Of a DNA stretch of 10,697 bases, positions 6,685-10,697 are shown in pieces; positions within the stretch are counted from its first letter, which is position 1; each line of letters starts with the position of its first letter. The position numbers were made by a program, and so were the translations under genes. This DNA comes from CAYVKY01 sp964452115. Lineage in GTDB: Bacteria; Bacteroidota; Ignavibacteria; Tepidaquicellales; Tepidaquicellaceae. The notes under the pieces were generated by a model. The model searched no databases. It saw only the letters and a list, made by a program, of their open reading frames with translations, and was not told the origin of the DNA. The stretch spans positions 1 through 10,697 of the forward strand of contig CAYVKY010000079.1 in NCBI GenBank assembly GCA_964452115.1. The letters run 5' to 3'.

Positions 6685-7743
6685 ATGAAAAAACTTTTCA
6701 TTACAAATATTATATTTTTGATGTTTCTTTGCAATGCATACACGCAGACAGCATCAGATTATTTTCCTGCCAATACGGGTTATAAATGGTACTATAAAAC
6801 CGTACCTCTGGATTCAAATAATAACCCCGTTACAAGCGGTACAACTTATGAAATAGATTCATTTGCAGTTGTTCATCAGTACAACGGACTTAATGCAGAC
6901 ATCGTGCTGGGAAAAAAAGGACTTCTTAACCTTAGCGGTAACACGCCATACACAGATTCATCGTTTTTCAATTTTCAGTCATCAAATGCATTTATTTATT
7001 TTACAACATCATTGATTCCGGATTCACTCGGCATCGGAAATTATCTCGGCTGGTTGAAGTCGCTCGAAGCGTGGTATAACACGTACAGGTTTGCTCAATC
7101 CGTAAACTCCTCTTACACGATTTTCTCGAAAGATACAACGGTAAATATCAGCGGCACGAACGTAGCTTTAAGATTCAGTTACAAAGGTAAACGCCTGAAT
7201 GATGAGGTTGTTTCCACAGTAAATGGAAATTACACGGCAAAAAAATTTGTAATGACATTCGGTGTGGGATTGCTGCCTATTCCGATTCTTGAAATACCTT
7301 TATTTTCTCAGCCGGACACACTTTGGTTTGCACAGGGAGTTTGGAAAGTAAAAGAGAGTGTACCGTCAACAAGCGTTGACCTCACTCCTGTCGGAATTTC
7401 ACTGTCAACATACGTTCCGGGAAGAATCACTACTTTTACTTCGCCCGTTGCAGTGAAAGAAATTTCATCTGAAATTCCTTCGGGGTTCAGTCTCTATCAG
7501 AATTATCCGAATCCTTTCAATCCGGAAACGAAAATCAAATTTGCATTGCCGCAGCAGACAAATCTCAGTTTAAAAGTTTTTGATATTTCCGGTAAAGAAG
7601 TCTGCACTTTGGCTTCCGGAAAATTTGCGGCGGGAGTTTATGAATCGTATTTCAACGGCTCGCAAATTTCAAGCGGCGTATATATTTACAGGCTTGAAAC
7701 GGATAACTACAGCATTTCAAAATCAATGATATTAATTAAATAG
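6685..7743 (+). CDS. T9SS-exported protein of unknown function
   Basis: A 352-residue secreted protein. It has a signal peptide (MKKLF start, hydrophobic core about 8-15, likely cut near AYTQT at 18-22), then a segment with ASDYFPANTGYKWYY (23-37), which resembles the FPxxxGxxWxY opening seen in many Bacteroidota/Ignavibacteria exported proteins. A beta-rich body without recognisable catalytic motifs follows (about 38-255). The T9SS type A sorting tail occupies about 265-352, with LYQNYPNPFNPETKI (270-284) and the ending SKSMILIK. The ATG at 6685 is preferred over a TTG seven codons upstream because it gives a standard signal peptide and follows AAAGG (6677-6681), although the spacing of three bases is tight. 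It is probably cotranscribed with uvrA, whose start lies 5 bp after this stop; a functional link to repair is not implied. Confidence 0.85.
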   Translation: MKKLFITNIIFLMFLCNAYTQTASDYFPANTGYKWYYKTVPLDSNNNPVTSGTTYEIDSFAVVHQYNGLNADIVLGKKGLLNLSGNTPYTDSSFFNFQSSNAFIYFTTSLIPDSLGIGNYLGWLKSLEAWYNTYRFAQSVNSSYTIFSKDTTVNISGTNVALRFSYKGKRLNDEVVSTVNGNYTAKKFVMTFGVGLLPIPILEIPLFSQPDTLWFAQGVWKVKESVPSTSVDLTPVGISLSTYVPGRITTFTSPVAVKEISSEIPSGFSLYQNYPNPFNPETKIKFALPQQTNLSLKVFDISGKEVCTLASGKFAAGVYESYFNGSQISSGVYIYRLETDNYSISKSMILIK

Positions 7744-7748
7744 CAGAA

Positions 7749-10583
7749 TTGTCAGACCCTCATAAATACATAATACTCCGCGGAGTAAAAGTAAATAATT
7801 TAAAAAATATTAATCTCGATATCCCCAAATACAAATTTGTCGTTGTCACAGGCGTCAGCGGCTCGGGAAAATCGTCATTGGTATTTGACACGGTTTATGC
7901 GGAAGGACAGCGGCGCTATGTGGAGAGCCTTTCATCTTATGCGCGGCAGTTCCTCGAAAAGATGGATAAACCAGATGTTGACGTGATAGACGGACTTGCA
8001 CCGTCGATGGCAATCGAGCAGAAAACCGGCGGACGGAATTCACGCTCAACTGTAGGCACATCAACCGAAATTTACGATTACCTGCGGCTGCTTTATGCAA
8101 GGATAGGAGAAATTTATTCACCGGTCAGCAACACTCCCGTTACAAAAGATTCCCCTGAGTCAATTATCGAATTTTTAAATAAATTCACAGGGAGTAAAAT
8201 TTATATTTATGTCAGCTGCGTATTCAAATTTGACGATGAATTTTTCGGACTGATAGCAAAAATCCGCAAAAAAGGATTTTACAAAATTATAATCGGTGAT
8301 GAACTCTTTGATATAAATGATTCCGAAGAGCCCGAACTGCTTGATAAAATCAAGGAAGCACCGAATCACCATTTATCACTGGATTTTATGATTGACAGGC
8401 TTTCGCTTAAGGAAATTGACGACGAAACAAAATCGCGGCTTTACGATGCGCTTGAAATGGGACTGAGAGAAGGCAACGGTTATATTAATATTCTGATTGA
8501 CGACGGCAGAAAAAAAACTTCGTATGCATTCAACAGGTTTCTTGAAAAAGACGGAATAAAATTTGAAGAACCCGAACCCAGACTTTTTTCATTCAACAAT
8601 CCTTACGGTGCATGCAAGAAATGTCAGGGATTCAGCAAAACGATTGACATAGATTTCGACCTTGTGATTCCCGACAAAACGAAATCAATTATTAACGGTG
8701 CGATTATGCCTTTTACCACTCCGAAACTTTCTGCATACGGGCGCGACCTCATGTCGGAAGCCGAAGATTATAATGTGAGCATATATAAACCGATTAAAGA
8801 TTTTACTAAATCCGAATATCAGTATCTGCTGAACGGCGGCAAAAAATATATCGGACTGAAAAAGTTTTTCAAAATGCTTGAGTACGAAGCATCCTATAAA
8901 CTCCATTACAGAGTGCTGCTGAACCGCTACCGCGCTTATACAACCTGCAGCGAGTGCGGCGGCTCGAGGCTCCGCAAGGAAGCACTCTATGTGAAAATAA
9001 ACGGAAAATCCATTGATGAAATTGTAAATATGAAAATCGGCGAGTCGTATGAATTTTTCAGAAAACTTAAACTCACCGAATATCAGAAGAAAGTATCGGA
9101 AAGAATTCTTGAAGAAATAATTTCAAGGCTGAAATTTTTAATTGATGTAGGACTGGATTACCTGACGCTCGACAGAATTTCATTTACGCTTTCTGGCGGA
9201 GAAGCCCAGCGGATAAACCTTTCCACATCACTCGGTTCATCGCTTGTCGGTTCGATTTATGTGCTTGATGAACCTACAATCGGACTTCATCCTGCTGATA
9301 ATTATAAACTCATCAACATAATAAAATCTCTGAGCGAAGCCGGAAATACCGTTCTTGTTGTTGAACACGATAAAGATATGATGACTGAAGCAGACCAGAT
9401 TATAGACCTCGGACCTTTTGCAGGCGAACACGGCGGTGAAGTGGTGTTTCAGGGTACATATAAAGAAATTCTGAAAGATAAAAATTCACTTACCGGAAAA
9501 TATCTCAGCGGTGAAGAAATAATTCCTCTCCCGAAAGTGCGCAGACCTGTAAACAAAAGCACAAAATATATTAAACTCAAAGGTGCAAGCGAAAATAATC
9601 TGAAATACATTGATGTAGATATTCCTTTGAAAAGATTCGTTTGCATTACAGGTGTCAGCGGCTCGGGAAAATCAACTTTGTTAAATTCTATTTTATATCC
9701 TGCTCTGGTTAAAATACTTGACGGGCATACAAATCTGCAAATCGGAAAGTATGAAAAACTTGAAGGCACGGATAATATTAATTTCGTTGAACTGATTGAC
9801 CAGAATTCAATCGGCAGAACAGCGCGCAGCAATCCCATCACATATATAAAGGCATTTGACGAAATCAGGGAACTGTTTGCAAAAACGCCTGCGGCAAAAG
9901 CAAAAGGCATTACTATGGGCGATTTTTCATTTAACATTCCCGGCGGCAGATGTGAAGTATGCGAAGGCACGGGTTCAATGAAAATCGAAATGCAGTTCAT
10001 GGCAGACATTTACCTGCAATGCGAAGCGTGCGGCGGTAAAAGATATAAACCAAATATACTGGAAATAAAGGCAAGAGGTGCAGACGGAACTCACAAAAAT
10101 ATTGCGGACGTGCTTGATATGACTGTCACCGAAGCAATGGCATTTTTTAAAAACGAGAAAAAAGTTATTAATAAATTAAGATATCTTGATGATGTTGGTT
10201 TGGGGTACATCAAACTCGGACAGGCGGGTTCGACGCTTTCGGGAGGCGAAGCGCAGCGCGTGAAACTCGCATACTACCTTGCGTTTCAGGAATCTTATGA
10301 AAATACGCTTTTCATATTTGATGAACCGACAACGGGACTTCACATGTACGACATATCAAAACTTCTTAAATGTTTTGATGCACTAATTGCAAAAAATAAT
10401 TCGCTTCTTGTTATTGAGCATAATCTTGACGTGATTAAATGTGCGGATTATATTTTTGATCTGGGTCCGGGAAGCGGCGATATGGGCGGTAACATTGTAG
10501 CACAGGGAACACCCGAGGTGATTGCCGCATCAAAAAAATCAATTACGGGAAAATATTTAAAGCCCTACCTGAAAGAAAAATAA
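7749..10583 (+). CDS. uvrA: Excinuclease ABC subunit UvrA (variant lacking one zinc Cys pair)
   Basis: A 944-residue ABC-type ATPase that recognises DNA lesions with UvrB in nucleotide excision repair. First ATPase: Walker A GVSGSGKS (35-42), signature LSGGEAQR (481-488), Walker B LDEP (506-509) and H540. Second ATPase: Walker A (635-642), signature LSGGEAQR (830-837), Walker B FDEP (857-860) and H891. Zinc-binding cysteines include C400/C403 in the first half, and C735, C738, C758 and C761 in the C-terminal zinc finger that contacts DNA. The first zinc module is altered: C289/C292 (GACKKC) are present, but the upstream CxxC is replaced by the segment FLEKDGIKF (264-272). I recall the same feature in Bacteroidota UvrA. 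Length is normal for UvrA. The start is TTG with no clear ribosome site, five bases after the previous stop; an in-frame stop nine bases upstream excludes a longer reading frame. Confidence 0.97.
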   Translation: MSDPHKYIILRGVKVNNLKNINLDIPKYKFVVVTGVSGSGKSSLVFDTVYAEGQRRYVESLSSYARQFLEKMDKPDVDVIDGLAPSMAIEQKTGGRNSRSTVGTSTEIYDYLRLLYARIGEIYSPVSNTPVTKDSPESIIEFLNKFTGSKIYIYVSCVFKFDDEFFGLIAKIRKKGFYKIIIGDELFDINDSEEPELLDKIKEAPNHHLSLDFMIDRLSLKEIDDETKSRLYDALEMGLREGNGYINILIDDGRKKTSYAFNRFLEKDGIKFEEPEPRLFSFNNPYGACKKCQGFSKTIDIDFDLVIPDKTKSIINGAIMPFTTPKLSAYGRDLMSEAEDYNVSIYKPIKDFTKSEYQYLLNGGKKYIGLKKFFKMLEYEASYKLHYRVLLNRYRAYTTCSECGGSRLRKEALYVKINGKSIDEIVNMKIGESYEFFRKLKLTEYQKKVSERILEEIISRLKFLIDVGLDYLTLDRISFTLSGGEAQRINLSTSLGSSLVGSIYVLDEPTIGLHPADNYKLINIIKSLSEAGNTVLVVEHDKDMMTEADQIIDLGPFAGEHGGEVVFQGTYKEILKDKNSLTGKYLSGEEIIPLPKVRRPVNKSTKYIKLKGASENNLKYIDVDIPLKRFVCITGVSGSGKSTLLNSILYPALVKILDGHTNLQIGKYEKLEGTDNINFVELIDQNSIGRTARSNPITYIKAFDEIRELFAKTPAAKAKGITMGDFSFNIPGGRCEVCEGTGSMKIEMQFMADIYLQCEACGGKRYKPNILEIKARGADGTHKNIADVLDMTVTEAMAFFKNEKKVINKLRYLDDVGLGYIKLGQAGSTLSGGEAQRVKLAYYLAFQESYENTLFIFDEPTTGLHMYDISKLLKCFDALIAKNNSLLVIEHNLDVIKCADYIFDLGPGSGDMGGNIVAQGTPEVIAASKKSITGKYLKPYLKEK

Positions 10584-10602
10584 AATTATTGCCATATTGT
10601 AC

Positions 10603-10629
10603 ATTGATAATTGAAAATTGATAATTGAA
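10603..10629. repeat. Two-copy 13-bp direct repeat downstream of uvrA
   Basis: ATTGATAATTGAA occurs at 10603-10615 and again at 10617-10629, separated by one A, so the period is 14 bases. It lies in the 77-bp gap between the uvrA stop and a possible convergent gene end. It forms no strong hairpin and has no T tract, so it is not a clear terminator. Two short copies are not a CRISPR. Similar AT-rich repeats occur between genes in related genomes, to my recollection. Confidence 0.7.
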
Positions 10630-10660
10630 CTTTATACCCTCCTTCCCAAGCTCCTTTATG

Positions 10661-10697
10661 TTAAAAAGCAAGCCCAATATTAAATTCACATAGTAAC
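10661..10697 (-). CDS. Possible 3' end of a convergent outer-membrane beta-barrel gene (partial)
   Basis: Reading the minus strand from the window edge gives LLCEFNIGLAF followed by TAA. The last ten residues alternate hydrophobic and other residues and end in Phe (C, F, I, L, F at every second position), the known C-terminal signature recognised by the BAM machinery in outer-membrane beta-barrel proteins. The rest of the gene lies outside the window, and eleven codons could match by chance, so this is only a suggestion. Confidence 0.33.
   Translation of the reverse strand, partial: LLCEFNIGLAF

Noticed and set aside
9449..10009. 186-codon open frame on the minus strand inside uvrA
   Set aside because: It lies wholly antisense to the strongly conserved second half of uvrA, resembles no known family, and is explained by the codon usage of uvrA.
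4502..10583. A dedicated repair or defence island formed by recG and uvrA with the genes between
   Set aside because: Both are ordinary core genes, divergently placed, with only a T9SS cargo gene between them; nothing suggests a joint new system.
10603..10629. CRISPR-like repeat
   Set aside because: There are only two 13-bp copies with a one-base gap, no spacers, and no cas genes nearby.

Overview
The window is a chromosomal stretch from an AT-rich bacterium of the Bacteroidota / Ignavibacteriota / Chlorobiota type. The evidence is two secreted proteins ending in the type IX secretion (T9SS) sorting tail with the NYPNPFNP motif typical of Ignavibacteria-like genomes, a UvrA of the form I recall from Bacteroidota (one zinc-binding Cys pair missing), weak or absent Shine-Dalgarno sites, and several TTG start codons. 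I cannot name the genus or species from sequence alone.

Layout. Bases 1-92 hold a strong intrinsic terminator for a gene left of the window, then a short leader for a stand-alone receiver-domain protein (93-485, +) whose phospho-accepting Asp is replaced by Glu. Convergent to it, 19 bp away, is a minus-strand block read from right to left: recG (6613-4502), a polyprenyl-phosphate sugar-phosphate transferase of the WcaJ/EpsE type (4418-3009), a small membrane protein (2945-2568), and a large T9SS-exported multidomain protein (2571-505). The last two overlap by 3 bases and are probably translationally coupled. recG is divergent from a second, smaller T9SS-exported protein (6685-7743, +), which is followed after 5 bp by uvrA (7749-10583, +). 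The 71 bp between recG and that gene carry an imperfect inverted repeat and a good Bacteroidota-type -7 box. The right edge (10584-10697) holds a 13-bp direct repeat and what may be the last codons of a convergent outer-membrane beta-barrel gene.

How the genes work together. recG and uvrA are core DNA-repair genes (branch migration at stalled forks, and damage recognition in nucleotide excision repair). The sugar transferase would start a surface polysaccharide at the inner membrane, and the two T9SS proteins would be exported and attached or released at the cell surface. I see no phage, transposon, CRISPR, toxin-antitoxin or defence genes, and no convincing new multi-gene system. The points most worth a second look are the D-to-E receiver, the domain order at the N-terminus of the large T9SS protein, the run of TTG starts, and the altered zinc site of UvrA.
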